A stretch of 64,000 nt of DNA from Methylohalomonas lacus (GTDB taxonomy: Bacteria > Pseudomonadota > Gammaproteobacteria > Methylohalomonadales > Methylohalomonadaceae). The position numbers and the translations under genes are program-made. How positions within the stretch are numbered: position 1 is the stretch's first letter; every line of letters starts with the position of its first letter. Location of the stretch: contig NZ_JANUCT010000009.1 in the NCBI RefSeq assembly GCF_024808875.1, positions 51,833-115,832 on the forward strand, in the 5' to 3' direction. The notes under the pieces are model-generated. The model saw only the letters and a list, made by a program, of their open reading frames with translations. It searched no databases and was not told the DNA's origin. Below are positions 20,501 to 28,370 of this stretch, one piece after another.

Positions 20501-22201
20501 GTGTACGCGCTGCTCCCATGAGACCACACCATTATTCATGTCACTATCGCTGTAACCGAATAGGTTCTGTGCCTCGTCACTCCACCAGTGCACGTCGGCC
20601 ATGATGTCCCAGTCCCAGATAACATCGCTGACGGCTCGTGCCGTATACTGGAAGCGCAACTCGCTGGCCCTGAGTTCCTCGTTCAGAATCTGCAGATCAC
20701 GCGAGCGCTGAACGATATCGGCCTCGGACAGACTTGTCGGATCAGTAACGACGGCACTGCTATCCGGCCATTCACCCCGGCGCTGCTTCAGGCGCACGAA
20801 CTCGGTAACGTCTTCGATCCGGTGAATGATGTAGGCCAGGCTGCCATCAACATTCAGGACCGGCGAATTGAGCGGACTCCAGTAATGATCCTCGAAACCG
20901 CCATCGTTGCGGCGGACTGGGTAGCGCTGTACCGCCATGGCGTCGGCCACCCTGTTCGCACGAACCCGCTCGAGCGATGCGCTGATGTTGCTGACGCCAT
21001 TGGTATCCATCTCATCGGGCGGATCGGGAAACACCTCGAACAGCGTCCGGCCGACGATAGCCTCGCGCTCGGTATAGGTGGCTTCAAGATAGGCATTGCT
21101 GACACCGACGATGCGATAGTCGTCCGGTTTCAGGACCAGATACAGTCCCGGCGCGGATTCGAACAGCTGCTGAAATTGATGCCGGGCGGCCTCGGCTTCG
21201 GCACGGGCGTTCTGCTCCAGTTCCAGCAGCCGGTCGCGTTCCTGTTGCGCTTCGATAACCGGTGTAATGTTGGCGATATAGCCATCCAGGTAGTCATTGT
21301 CACCATCCATGCCCGAAACACGGCGGCCCTGCTCCCAGACCCAGCGCACGTCACCCGTTGCGGTAACGATGCGATAGGTCACCTGAAAACTGTCACCCTC
21401 GGCCAGCTGCGCGGCGATGTCTTCGGCAACGTACTGGCGATCGTCGGGATGAATGATGTCAACGAAGGCAAGACGGCGATTGTCGATTAAATCGTCGGGG
21501 ACATAGCCGGCCAGTTCGGTAACCGCTTCGCTGACGAAAAGCGTGGTCCACAACTCGTCATTGCGACAGCGATAGGCCATGCCCGGCAGGTTGCGCAGCA
21601 GGTTGGCCAACTGCTGGTCCTTGGCCTGCATGGCGCGCTCGACGTGCTGGCGTGCCAGAATGGTGCCGGCAATCGCGGCGGCGATCGTCAGGATGGATTC
21701 ATCGGTCGGTAACAGCGCCAGCGGCGCCTCGTGCATCACGGCGATAAAACCGAGCACCTGACCGTCGACGGCGAACACCGGCGCGCCACAATAGGCCTCG
21801 ATGCCGAGTTCGCGCAGCAGCGAATCGTCCGGGAACCATTGTTGTACCGCCGTGGGATAATGACAGACGTTATTGGCACAGACATTGGCGCAGGGTGTCC
21901 CGGCCAGGGCGTAATCGAAATCGGACCGGCGCCGGCCGTGCGACCAGACCGTAAGCGTGCGCGCGCGATCGGCCTCGATCTGGGCCAGCAGGACATGGCT
22001 GGCACCGAGGATCTGCGCTAGGTTGGCAATCAGGCGATCGAAACAGGCCGCATCGTCCATTTGCGACAATGCCTCGGCCAACAGGCCGACGGCCTGCTGC
22101 AGGTTTTTTGAGCCCTCCGACACCGACCCTCCAGTTGGTTGTGTCTCCGTGGAGCTACTAAACAACGAATCGACCACCAAGGTCAACCAACTGTCATTCA
22201 C
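17594..22201 (-). CDS. Multi-sensor diguanylate cyclase/phosphodiesterase (GAF-PAS-GGDEF-EAL)
   Basis: 1535-aa cyclic-di-GMP signalling protein without clear membrane segments, so probably cytoplasmic. Approximate order: GAF (40-185), PAS (205-315), PAS (335-460), PAS (520-640), GAF (660-800), GAF (815-960), PAS (970-1090), GGDEF (1095-1265), EAL (1275-1525). The GGDEF active site reads RLGGDEFI and the EAL domain has MEALLRW, LELTETGIM, DDFGTGYSSLAYL and AEGVETAEQ, so both catalytic sites look intact. The first GAF contains a Cys-rich stretch (PCANVCANNVCHYP) that might bind a metal or sense redox, and the third GAF has GTPCENYHEQGEC. Which activity dominates cannot be told. The start at 22201 has no firm support; an internal start in the first 25 residues is possible. 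It is divergent from the acetamidase-like gene. Confidence 0.93.
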   Translation of the reverse strand: MNDSWLTLVVDSLFSSSTETQPTGGSVSEGSKNLQQAVGLLAEALSQMDDAACFDRLIANLAQILGASHVLLAQIEADRARTLTVWSHGRRRSDFDYALAGTPCANVCANNVCHYPTAVQQWFPDDSLLRELGIEAYCGAPVFAVDGQVLGFIAVMHEAPLALLPTDESILTIAAAIAGTILARQHVERAMQAKDQQLANLLRNLPGMAYRCRNDELWTTLFVSEAVTELAGYVPDDLIDNRRLAFVDIIHPDDRQYVAEDIAAQLAEGDSFQVTYRIVTATGDVRWVWEQGRRVSGMDGDNDYLDGYIANITPVIEAQQERDRLLELEQNARAEAEAARHQFQQLFESAPGLYLVLKPDDYRIVGVSNAYLEATYTEREAIVGRTLFEVFPDPPDEMDTNGVSNISASLERVRANRVADAMAVQRYPVRRNDGGFEDHYWSPLNSPVLNVDGSLAYIIHRIEDVTEFVRLKQRRGEWPDSSAVVTDPTSLSEADIVQRSRDLQILNEELRASELRFQYTARAVSDVIWDWDIMADVHWWSDEAQNLFGYSDSDMNNGVVSWEQRVHPEDRKRVLGSFHEVVQGASDFWQAEYRFQRLDGSFAYVSDRGYVIRDNQNRPVRMVGGITDLSERKDHERRLVAANRALTLISRCNAAIIDAVDEQQLLQAICQLAVDIGGYAIAWVGYAQDDAEKSVAIQASAGETNGFLTNIRLSWSAEVDIGRGGVGQCLRTGEPAFYPDISNEPAYEPWRELAQTYNVQSVLVLPLKDETRTFGVLVLNHSQAVAITAEERELLRELAANLAFGIGSLRDRFNQQRILAAISKTAMAVSAHGSQTYFKQLVGNMVDALGARAGFIARFEGRDMERAMIIAAFADGEFLDNFEHTTTGTPCENYHEQGECVIDQGLAERYPQVALIERYQAQAHVGRRLDDSAGNPLGILFLLYSEPLDASGFVISALRIFAVSAAAELEREKNYAQIISQAVLLENTRDTIVMTDLDDRIISWNKGAEQTYGWRAEEAIGCAYDELLQINPALYDQAKRELDRDGYWKGELEKTNKAGEKLIIESRWTLSSESGDGLSAILHIGTDITQRKRDEAHINQLAFYDALTGLPNRSLFMDRLKQTLAAAQRQGQTVAVMFLDLSRFKEINDTQGHDIGDLVLIEVGRRLQDNLREGETLARLGGDEFIVIAVDVDHNRAALIAERLQRTVRAPLRVAGETFGLSVSIGIAFYPQDASTPEELLKQTDIAMYRAKHSGSDHCFYRSEMSEELGQRLDLARRFSKALDNGDLELYYQPQVDLLGDTVIGMEALLRWQDETLGWISPDQFIPLAEERGMMNEVGQWVLTQACRQLVDWHAQGLVLPGRLAINIAAQQIGDPDFIVDTERIIQAAGLQPSQFELELTETGIMIDPEQAIRITRSLKEMGFILAIDDFGTGYSSLAYLKQFAADILKIDISFVRDMLNSSNDRAIVTTIIAMASSLDMKTLAEGVETAEQRLALAKLGCDHAQGYYFGAPVPAGEFSRLWLAPATDAAGKGY

Positions 22202-22310
22202 CCGGAATTACGCGCACAGCCTAGTTCAGCCGCAGCCTGAACAACACTGGGCAATTGCAATGGGCAACGCGACTTTGCCAGTATGGCCCTGCACCTGGAG
22301 CACGAAGATC

Positions 22311-23234
22311 ATGCCGACGCACGCCACCATTCATCAGCATCACCTCGGCTGGGACCATAATGAGCCGCCCGTCGCCCACATTGCGCCCGGTGAAACCCTG
22401 GAATTGAATTGCCAGGAGGCCTCAGGCGGCCAGATCGGGCCGGCATCGACGCTGGCGCAGTTCCGCGACTATGACACCCGCCGCGCCAATCCGTTGACCG
22501 GGCCGGTTTACGTCGATGGCGCCGCGCCCGGTGACGCGCTGGCCGTGACCGTGACCGGGCTGGCCACCAGCGGCTGGGGCTGGACCGGCGTCCTGCCCGA
22601 CTTCGGCCTGCTCGCCGACGCGTTTCCGCAGCACCACCTCATCATCTCGCGCCATGATGACCGCACCATCGAGTTTCTGCCCGGCGTACACCTGCCCCTG
22701 CGGCCGTTTATCGGGACGCTCGGCGTTGCCCCGGCGGCCAGCGGCCGGCACAGCGTCATTCCGCCGCGCCGGGTCGGCGGCAACATGGACTGTCGCGATC
22801 TCATCGCCGGCAGTCGCGTTATCCTGCCGGTAGAAGTCCCCGGGGCGCTGCTGTCAGTGGGCGATACCCATGCCGCCCAGGGCGACGGCGAGGTCTGCGG
22901 CACAGCCATCGAATCGCCCATGACCTGCCAGTTGCAAATCGACCTGCTCAAGGGCGCCGCGCCCGCCTATCCGCAACTCGAAGTACCGGCCGGGCCATTG
23001 CGCCGCGAGACTGACCAGGGATTCCTGGTCACTACCGGTATCGGTCCCGACCTGATGACAGCCACGCGCGATGCGGTGCGCGGCCTGATTGACGTACTCG
23101 GCCAGCGCCACGGCATGGCGCCGGAAGACGCCTATTGCCTGGCCAGCGTCAGTGCCGACCTGCACATCAGCGAGGTCGTCGATGCACCCAACTGGCTCGT
23201 ATCCGCCTACTTTCCCAATGCCATCATGGGTTGA
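22311..23234 (+). CDS. Acetamidase/formamidase family protein
   Basis: 307-aa cytoplasmic enzyme of the FmdA/AmdA family, zinc-dependent hydrolases that release ammonia from formamide, acetamide and similar short amides. Visible family marks are HHLGWDHNEPPVAHI near the start, PGETLELNCQEASGGQIG, the GPVYVDGAAPGDALAV core, the GGNMDCRDL turn, the GDTHAAQGDGEVCGTAIE segment with likely metal ligands, and AYCLASVSADLHISEVVDAPN at the end. The ATG at 22311 has GGAG about 10 bases upstream; the frame is open far upstream but that part overlaps the divergent gene and reads like non-coding sequence. Exact substrate is uncertain. Confidence 0.9.
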   Translation: MPTHATIHQHHLGWDHNEPPVAHIAPGETLELNCQEASGGQIGPASTLAQFRDYDTRRANPLTGPVYVDGAAPGDALAVTVTGLATSGWGWTGVLPDFGLLADAFPQHHLIISRHDDRTIEFLPGVHLPLRPFIGTLGVAPAASGRHSVIPPRRVGGNMDCRDLIAGSRVILPVEVPGALLSVGDTHAAQGDGEVCGTAIESPMTCQLQIDLLKGAAPAYPQLEVPAGPLRRETDQGFLVTTGIGPDLMTATRDAVRGLIDVLGQRHGMAPEDAYCLASVSADLHISEVVDAPNWLVSAYFPNAIMG

Positions 23235-23345
23235 AGCGCCGGCCTGCTGACCCGATATAGCGCAATACAAATAAGCAACAATGGCCCAACTGACCCGAAT
23301 GACGGTTATATTGATGTCAGTCAGGCAGCAACAGGAGGCAAGCAC

Positions 23346-23816
23346 ATGGCAATGACACTCGCTTCAGGCGCCTTTGAACACCAGGGCGCGATACCGGAAC
23401 GGTTCACCTGCGACGGCGAGGACATTTCCCCGGACCTCGCCTGGTCGAATCTGCCGGCAGGCACGAAGAGCCTGGCGCTGATCGTCGACGACCCGGACGC
23501 GCCGGACCCGGCAGCCCCGGAGATGGTCTTCGTTCACTGGGTACTCTACAACATACCGCCGGAACTACCCGGTCTGCCCGCCGGCATCGATGCCGAATCC
23601 CTGCCTACCGGTGCCGCCGAGGGCATCAATGATTTCAAGCGCGTCGGCTATGGCGGCCCCTGCCCGCCGACCGGGCGGCATCGCTATTTCCACAAGCTCT
23701 ATGCACTGGACCGCGTATTGCCGGATCTCAGTGAACCGAGTAAGGAAGAACTGTTAAAGACCATGGAGGGGCATATACTGGAACAGACGGAACTGGTCGG
23801 CACCTATCAGCGCTAG
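23346..23816 (+). CDS. YbhB/YbcL family (PEBP-like) protein
   Basis: 156-aa protein of the phosphatidylethanolamine-binding/Raf-kinase-inhibitor-like family. Typical segments are PERFTCDGEDISPDLAW, DDPDAPDPAAPEMVFVHWVLYNIP (split here by the ligand pocket) and GGPCPPTGRHRYFHKLYALD. No signal peptide, so cytoplasmic. An AGGAGG lies 8 bases before the ATG. Bacterial members bind small anionic ligands but their role is not settled. It stands alone between the amidase and PsiE-like genes. Confidence 0.93.
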   Translation: MAMTLASGAFEHQGAIPERFTCDGEDISPDLAWSNLPAGTKSLALIVDDPDAPDPAAPEMVFVHWVLYNIPPELPGLPAGIDAESLPTGAAEGINDFKRVGYGGPCPPTGRHRYFHKLYALDRVLPDLSEPSKEELLKTMEGHILEQTELVGTYQR

Positions 23817-23876
23817 TCGATCGGCCAGCACAGGAGCAAGCTGCAAACACAGAGGCAATCGCTGGGTAAAACGACA

Positions 23877-24377
23877 ATGCGAAACCTACTGGATCGCGGT
23901 CGGCGTTACTGGCGGCAGATGAATCCGCGCTGGGAGGCGCTGACGCTCAACCAGCGCTTCGAGACGCTGGTCGCACTGGTTCTGACCGTGTTGACCAGCC
24001 TCATCATCGCGGTCGCCCTGTTTCGGCTCGGCGCCGAAGTCATCAACGGTCTGGTCTTCGGTGCACTCAATCCGCTTGAGCACAAAATATTCCAGCGCAT
24101 ATTCGGCCATATCATGACCGTGCTGATTGCACTCGAATTCAATCACACCCTCCTCTATTCGGTGGCTCGTGAAGAAAGTATTATTCAGACCAAGGTGGTA
24201 TTGCTGATTGCGCTGCTGGCCCTGGCGCGCAAGTTCATCATCCTGGACCTGGAGGTCATCAGTGCCAACCAGCTACTGGCGCTGGGTGTGGTGACCATTG
24301 CCCTGGGCGGCACCTACTGGCTCGTTTGCGAGCGCGATCAGAAACGCGAACAGACCGGACCGGGTCACAATTCATGA
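23877..24377 (+). CDS. PsiE-like (phosphate-starvation-inducible E) membrane protein
   Basis: 166-aa inner-membrane protein with four hydrophobic helices (about 28-50, 75-98, 103-120, 130-150). The segment LIALLALARKFIILDLEV is the most characteristic part of the PsiE family. The basic, polar ends face the cytoplasm by the positive-inside rule. In E. coli psiE responds to phosphate starvation and cAMP-CRP, but its function is unknown; no Pho box was recognised upstream here. The gene follows the PEBP-like gene after 60 bp and may be transcribed with it. Confidence 0.8.
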   Translation: MRNLLDRGRRYWRQMNPRWEALTLNQRFETLVALVLTVLTSLIIAVALFRLGAEVINGLVFGALNPLEHKIFQRIFGHIMTVLIALEFNHTLLYSVAREESIIQTKVVLLIALLALARKFIILDLEVISANQLLALGVVTIALGGTYWLVCERDQKREQTGPGHNS

Positions 24378-24417
24378 CACCATAACCAATCAATCATAAG
24401 CGGCAGGAGTAATCACC

Positions 24418-24732
24418 ATGGTCACATTCAAGACAAACAGCCATCGCAACATCGACATGTTTACCGGCGATGCACACGCCATGCTCAAGCTGATGGGGCT
24501 GAGCACCACGGTCCCCAGCGCGCTGCGCGCCGAGGACGTACCGGCCGCCCTGGAACGGCTGCAACAGGCCATCGAAAACATCCAGACGCCACCGCAAACC
24601 ATGGAACCGGACGAAGCCGAAGAGGAAGGCGATGAGGCGGATAAACCCATCGCGCTGAAGACCCGGGCCGAACCGCTGATCGGCTTACTCGCCACCGCAG
24701 CCAGGGCCAACGAACACGTTATCTGGGAATGA
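24418..24732 (+). CDS. DUF1840 family protein
   Basis: 104-aa cytoplasmic protein that matches the DUF1840 pattern: an N-terminal beta strand (MVTFKT), the MFTGDAHAMLKLMGL helix, a central EDVPAALERLQQAIEN helix, an acidic linker (about 62-75) and a C-terminal PLIGLLATAARANEHVIWE helix. GGAGTAATCACC precedes the ATG. Function is unknown. The gene may share a transcript with the PsiE-like gene 40 bp upstream. Confidence 0.8.
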   Translation: MVTFKTNSHRNIDMFTGDAHAMLKLMGLSTTVPSALRAEDVPAALERLQQAIENIQTPPQTMEPDEAEEEGDEADKPIALKTRAEPLIGLLATAARANEHVIWE

Positions 24733-24744
24733 CCGCTGACATAC

Positions 24745-24799
24745 GCAGGAGCGCGACCCCGCCGCGAATACTATTCGGCCCGGGGGCGGCCTCCTACAG
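24745..24799. repeat. Dispersed repeat family D, copy 1
   Basis: Palindromic unit starting AGGAGCGCGACCCCGCCGCGAA and closing GGCGGCCTCCTACAG. It resembles the GTAGGAGCGG...CCTCCTAC extragenic repeats of gammaproteobacteria. A second copy is at 24865-24927. Confidence 0.7.
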
Positions 24800-24817
24800 A
24801 ACCAATCAACATCGCGT

Positions 24818-24851
24818 CATTCCGGAAACGCCGATGGCGTTATCCGGAATC
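24818..24851. repeat. Dispersed repeat family B, copy 1
   Basis: 34-bp near-perfect palindrome: ATTCCGGAAACGCC, a 4-base centre, then GGCGTTATCCGGAAT. It is 30/34 or better identical to the copy at 28748-28781. Confidence 0.75.
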
Positions 24852-24864
24852 CGTGCAGGTTGAA

Positions 24865-24927
24865 GTAGGAGCGGCGACCCCGCCGCGAAAGGCGTTCTGG
24901 TTCGGCCAGGCGGCGGGCCTCCTACAG
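24865..24927. repeat. Dispersed repeat family D, copy 2
   Basis: GTAGGAGCGGCGACCCCGCC at the left arm and GGCGGGCCTCCTACAG at the right arm form a long imperfect stem. It is the better preserved of the two copies here. Confidence 0.7.
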
Positions 24928-24960
24928 GCACCAATCAAAACTGCCAATGGCCACCACCCT

Positions 24961-25027
24961 GTGGGAGCCGACTTCAGTCGGCGAAACATGCGCCCGAGGG
25001 TTCGCGGATTGCAATCCGCTGCCACAG
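24961..25027. repeat. Dispersed repeat family C, copy 1
   Basis: Contains GGAGCCGACTTCAGTCGGCG, itself a short palindrome (CCGACT/AGTCGG), followed by AAACATGCG and GGATTGCAATCC. The same arrangement recurs at 28613-28672. It lies in the gap before the sodium-channel gene; bases 24733-25147 hold only repeats and no gene. Confidence 0.7.
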
Positions 25028-25147
25028 GAACCAGACCTTGCCAATCACTGATCACCAATTTCCAGTCACCAGCCTAAAACAACGCAATCACTGGTAGAAT
25101 CGCGTCCGATTTCACCGCTTTCGAATATTCCCAAGGAGACAGCCATC

Positions 25148-25975
25148 GTGTCGCTCAGCAGCATACGCCGCCAGGTCGGCAACTGGATCGAGAGCCAGCC
25201 GATCCAGAATTTCATCATTGGCGTGATCATTTTCAATGCCATCACGCTGGGCCTGGAAACCTCGAGCATCGTTCAGCGCCATGGCGGCGGTCTGCTGGAT
25301 ACGCTGGAGACCTTTGTCCTGACGATCTTTGTCATCGAGATCCTGCTCAAGCTCCTTGCTTTCGACATCCGCTTTTTCAAGAGCGGCTGGAACGTTTTTG
25401 ATTTCCTGATCGTCGGCATATCGCTGGTGCCGGCCTCCGGACCGCTGGCCATCCTGCGTGCGCTGCGCATACTGCGTATCCTGCGTCTGGTCACCAAGCT
25501 GCAGCGCCTGCGCCATATCGTCGAATCGCTGCTGAAGGCACTGCCCAGCATTGGCTGGATCGCCGTGCTGCTGCTCATGGTGTTTTATATTTATGCCGTC
25601 ATGGGTACCCAGATGTTCGGCGAAGCCTTCCCCGACGATTTCGGTCACATGGGACTGACACTGTATTCGCTGTTCCAGATCATGACGCTGGAAAGCTGGT
25701 CCGAAGCCATCGGCCGCCCGGTCATGGAAGCGTTCCCCTACGCCTGGCTGTACTTCGTCAGCTTCATCCTGCTAACCGCGTTCACCGTCCTGAATCTGTT
25801 CATCGGTATCATCGTCAATACCATGCAGGAAAAACACCAGGAGGAAGAAGCCGAGCAGCGCAGTCAGATCGAATCACGCGCGCATTCCGAACGCGGGGAA
25901 ATGCTGAACATCATGCGCCGAATGGACGAACGCCTGCAGAGAGTGGAAAAACAGCTGGAAGGCAGCGCCGACTGA
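25148..25975 (+). CDS. Bacterial voltage-gated sodium channel (NaChBac/NavMs type)
   Basis: 275-aa inner-membrane ion channel, one six-helix subunit of a homotetramer. S1-S3 about 20-95; S4 about 101-122 with Arg at every third position (ILRALRILRILRLV), the voltage sensor; S5 about 133-158; pore loop with selectivity filter TLESWS (180-185), the signature of prokaryotic Nav channels; S6 about 200-226 (FTVLNLFIGIIVNTM); a C-terminal four-helix/coiled-coil domain (about 227-270, ending MDERLQRVEKQLEG). Known channels of this type conduct Na+ in response to depolarisation and are common in marine and alkaliphilic bacteria. GTG start at 25148 with AAGGAG 9 bases upstream. No operon partner. The 3' end abuts the probable left end of an IS110 element, but the protein looks complete. 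Confidence 0.95.
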   Translation: MSLSSIRRQVGNWIESQPIQNFIIGVIIFNAITLGLETSSIVQRHGGGLLDTLETFVLTIFVIEILLKLLAFDIRFFKSGWNVFDFLIVGISLVPASGPLAILRALRILRILRLVTKLQRLRHIVESLLKALPSIGWIAVLLLMVFYIYAVMGTQMFGEAFPDDFGHMGLTLYSLFQIMTLESWSEAIGRPVMEAFPYAWLYFVSFILLTAFTVLNLFIGIIVNTMQEKHQEEEAEQRSQIESRAHSERGEMLNIMRRMDERLQRVEKQLEGSAD

Positions 25976-26029
25976 CTTCCCGGTCGAGCCTGCCAGCCCG
26001 TAGGAATCCCGACCACGGGCCGAAAGCTA

Positions 26030-26230
26030 GCCCAGCCCGTCGTCCTATGCTTGCAGCAACTCTACGGTCATAGGATATTGCCATAGAGCCAGGAGCGGGA
26101 AACAAGGCCGAGTCCGTCGTCAGTCGCTGGAGGCTGTTCGCAATGAGGATCCCCCTGCTTCGTCCTTACGCAAGCCGGACAGTTCATTGGGGCATGTGAC
26201 CCCGTATTCAGGATGGATGGCCGTGTAAGG
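26030..26230 (+). ncRNA. Candidate bridge RNA region of IS110 element 1
   Basis: In IS110 elements a bridge RNA made from the non-coding end guides the transposase to target and donor DNA. Here the sequence upstream of the transposase folds: TCCTATG (26043-26049) pairs with CATAGGA (26069-26075) around a 19-base loop, and CGCAATGA (26139-26146) is the exact complement of TCATTGCG at 27232-27239 next to the transposase 3' end. The exact ends and the assignment are inferred. Confidence 0.35.
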
Positions 26231-26270
26231 GGTGGTGTTTCGACTGTCTATGATGACCGAGGGCAATAAG

Positions 26271-27218
26271 ATGATCGTGGGTATCGATATCAGCAAGACG
26301 TCGTTTGACGCGGCCTGGCGGGAAGCCGGCCAGCAGCAGCACCGGACGTTGGCGTATACGGCAGCCGGGCTCGCCGAGTTATTGGCCCTGACGCCGACGG
26401 CGTCGCATTACGTGATGGAGGCGACCGGCGCGTATCACAGCCGGCTGGCGGTGTGGCTGTATGAAGCGGGCCGACCATTGACGGTGCTGAACCCGCTGGT
26501 GGTCAAGCGCTACGCGCAGATGCAGTTGTCGCGGGTCAAGAGCGACAAGGCCGACGCCGAGCTGCTGTGCCGTTATGGTGAAGCGCATGCGCTGACGCCG
26601 TGGACACCGGAGCCCGATGAGATTGTTGAGCTGCAGCAGGCGCATGGTTGGCTGGATGACCTGGTGCGGGCGCGCACCCAGTTGCTCAATCGACAGGAAG
26701 CAGCTGCACATCAGCCGCGGCCGAGCCCGTTCGTGGCCGACCAGATGCGTACGCAGCTGGACCAGCTTCAGCGACAGATCGCCGACTGCGAAGCCCATCT
26801 GGGGGCCTTGGTAAAAAAGTCTTTTAGCGCGCTGTATACGCGGCTGTTGAGCATTCCGTCGGTCGGCCCGCGCACGGCCATGGAACTCATCATCGTGACG
26901 GCCGGCTTCAGCCGCTTTAAGGACGTGAAAGCACTCGGTGCCTACATTGGCGTCACGCCGACCACGTATCAATCCGGCACCTCGGTCAAGGGCCAGGGCG
27001 GCATCGCCAAACTCGGCCAAAGCCGCATGCGGCAGTTGCTGTATCTATGCAGCTGGACCGCGAAAAGCTGCAACCCGGCCTGTCGAGCCTTGCATGACCG
27101 ACTGAAGGCGGCCGGCAAACCGGCGAAGGTCATCAACGTGGCCATCGCCCATAAACTGTTGCGACAGGCCTTTGCCGTGGCCACAACGAACCGGCCTTAC
27201 TCGGTCGAATACGCTTGA
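26271..27218 (+). CDS. IS110-family transposase 1
   Basis: 315-aa DEDD transposase. N-terminal RuvC-like domain with the first acid in VGIDISKTSFD, the Glu in VMEATGAYH and Asp residues in KSDKADAELL; C-terminal transposase-20 domain with SIPSVGPRTAMELI, GAYIGVTPTTYQSGTS and the conserved Ser-Gly. GAGGG lies 7 bases before the ATG at 26271; upstream ATGs at 26250 and 26253 and a GTG at 26232 are in frame but have weaker support. The protein differs clearly from the second IS110 transposase in this window, so they are separate elements. It appears intact. Confidence 0.93.
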   Translation: MIVGIDISKTSFDAAWREAGQQQHRTLAYTAAGLAELLALTPTASHYVMEATGAYHSRLAVWLYEAGRPLTVLNPLVVKRYAQMQLSRVKSDKADAELLCRYGEAHALTPWTPEPDEIVELQQAHGWLDDLVRARTQLLNRQEAAAHQPRPSPFVADQMRTQLDQLQRQIADCEAHLGALVKKSFSALYTRLLSIPSVGPRTAMELIIVTAGFSRFKDVKALGAYIGVTPTTYQSGTSVKGQGGIAKLGQSRMRQLLYLCSWTAKSCNPACRALHDRLKAAGKPAKVINVAIAHKLLRQAFAVATTNRPYSVEYA

Positions 27219-27232
27219 CTTCAGGCACAGTT

Positions 27233-27301
27233 CATTGCGAGGCGCGTAGCGCCGTGGCAACCTCGGCGAGATTGCTTCGTCGCGTTGCTCCTCGCAAAGA
27301 C
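27233..27301. repeat. Dispersed repeat family E, copy 2
   Basis: CATTGCGAGGCGCGTAGCGC at the left, GAGATTGCTTCGTC in the middle and CTCGCAAAGACAG at the right. It is the counterpart of 13781-13851 and lies directly at the 3' end of IS110 element 1. Confidence 0.75.
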
Positions 27302-27377
27302 AGTTTATAATAGTTCGCGGCAAGGTCGCCGCGCCTACGATGGCCAGAACAATTTCCCGTAGATACTCTGTTACGCG

Positions 27378-28370
27378 TCAAGTTTTCAGGTGGCACTCAC
27401 TGAAGAGTTTGGCGCTATCGAACGGCGTATTGTCCCGCAGGCAGGCCCAGAGTCCGGTCAGGTATTTTCGCATGACGGCGCACAGGGCCTGTATTTTCTT
27501 TTTGCCGCGCTGGATGAGCGATTCATAAAAGGCTCTGGCGCGCGGGTCATGACGGACGGCGCTCAGTGCCGGCATGAACAGTGCGGCGCGCAGATAGGCA
27601 TTGCCGGTTTTGGCGAGCCGGCCGGGTTTGTGGACGCTGCTGCCGGACTGGTTCAGGCGAACATCAAGGCCGGCATGACGGCTGACCTGGGCGGCCTTGA
27701 GGTGGTCCGGCAACACTGCCAGTTCGGCCAGCAGGGCGATGGCACTGGCCTGGCCGATGCCTTTGGCGGCGGTCATGACCTGGAACTGCTGTGCCAGTAC
27801 GGGGCAGTCGTCGATGAGCTCGCGTGCGGCCTGTTGCAGCCGGTCGAGGCGCTGGTCGAGTGCGTCGATGGCCTGCTGTTCGTCGTCGATGAGCAGTTGC
27901 GGTGTCATCTGTTTGGCGGTCAGCGCATGCAGGCGGTTTTTGGCCTGCGTGCGGGCGCCGGTCAGGCGGTTGATTTGGCGACCGATATCGCGCAGAGCCA
28001 GGTGGATAGCCTCGGGCGGCGTCCACACCGGCGGCGTCATGCGCGCGCCGTACTCGGCCAGCAGCGCGGCATCGACCGGGTCGGTCTTGCTGCCGGTGAG
28101 CTTGAGCTGGGCGAAGTGGCGGAAGCTCTTCGGGTTGATGACCGACACCGGCAAACCCGCCTCGGCCAGAGCCACGGCGAGGTCGAGATAATAGATGCCG
28201 GTGGCTTCGACAACGATATGGGTCGGCCTGAGCGCCTGCAGTTGCTGAACCACTTGGGCCTGGTCGGCGGGCGTTTGGGCGAACGTCTGCGCCGGCTGGT
28301 TACGGCCGTTGTCGCGGCAGACGAGGTCAAAGGAACGGGCCGCGATATCGATACCGACAGAAACGGTCAT
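27378..28370 (-). CDS. IS110-family transposase 2
   Basis: 330-aa DEDD transposase. N-terminal acids in VGIDIAARSFD, IVVEATGIYY and KTDPVDAALLAEYG; C-terminal domain with AAKGIGQASAIALL, SRHAGLDVRLNQSGSS and LRAALFMPALSAV. ATG at 28370 chosen because GGAG lies 9 bases upstream; the longer frame to 28403 lies in the leader. It appears intact and is only distantly related to the IS110 transposase at 26271-27218. Confidence 0.93.
   Translation of the reverse strand: MTVSVGIDIAARSFDLVCRDNGRNQPAQTFAQTPADQAQVVQQLQALRPTHIVVEATGIYYLDLAVALAEAGLPVSVINPKSFRHFAQLKLTGSKTDPVDAALLAEYGARMTPPVWTPPEAIHLALRDIGRQINRLTGARTQAKNRLHALTAKQMTPQLLIDDEQQAIDALDQRLDRLQQAARELIDDCPVLAQQFQVMTAAKGIGQASAIALLAELAVLPDHLKAAQVSRHAGLDVRLNQSGSSVHKPGRLAKTGNAYLRAALFMPALSAVRHDPRARAFYESLIQRGKKKIQALCAVMRKYLTGLWACLRDNTPFDSAKLFSECHLKT

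Larger units (their letters stand above)
25990..27238 (+). mobile_element. IS110-family insertion sequence 1, ends approximate
   Basis: Transposase gene on the plus strand with about 240-280 bp of structured non-coding DNA upstream and very little downstream, the layout of IS110-subgroup elements. IS110 elements lack inverted repeats and usually make no target duplication, so the ends are estimates. ACAGTTCATTG occurs at 26179-26189 and again at 27228-27238, just beyond the transposase; one of these may carry a recombination core. Confidence 0.5.

Noticed and set aside
21957..22310. N-terminal extension of the acetamidase-like protein
   Set aside because: Lies mostly over the divergent GGDEF-EAL gene and reads as Ser/Arg-rich noise; GGAG before 22311 supports the shorter form.
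24733..25100. Possible CRISPR-like array in the repeat cluster
   Set aside because: Repeats are of different families, unequal length and irregular spacing; each is palindromic on its own, as in extragenic repeats.
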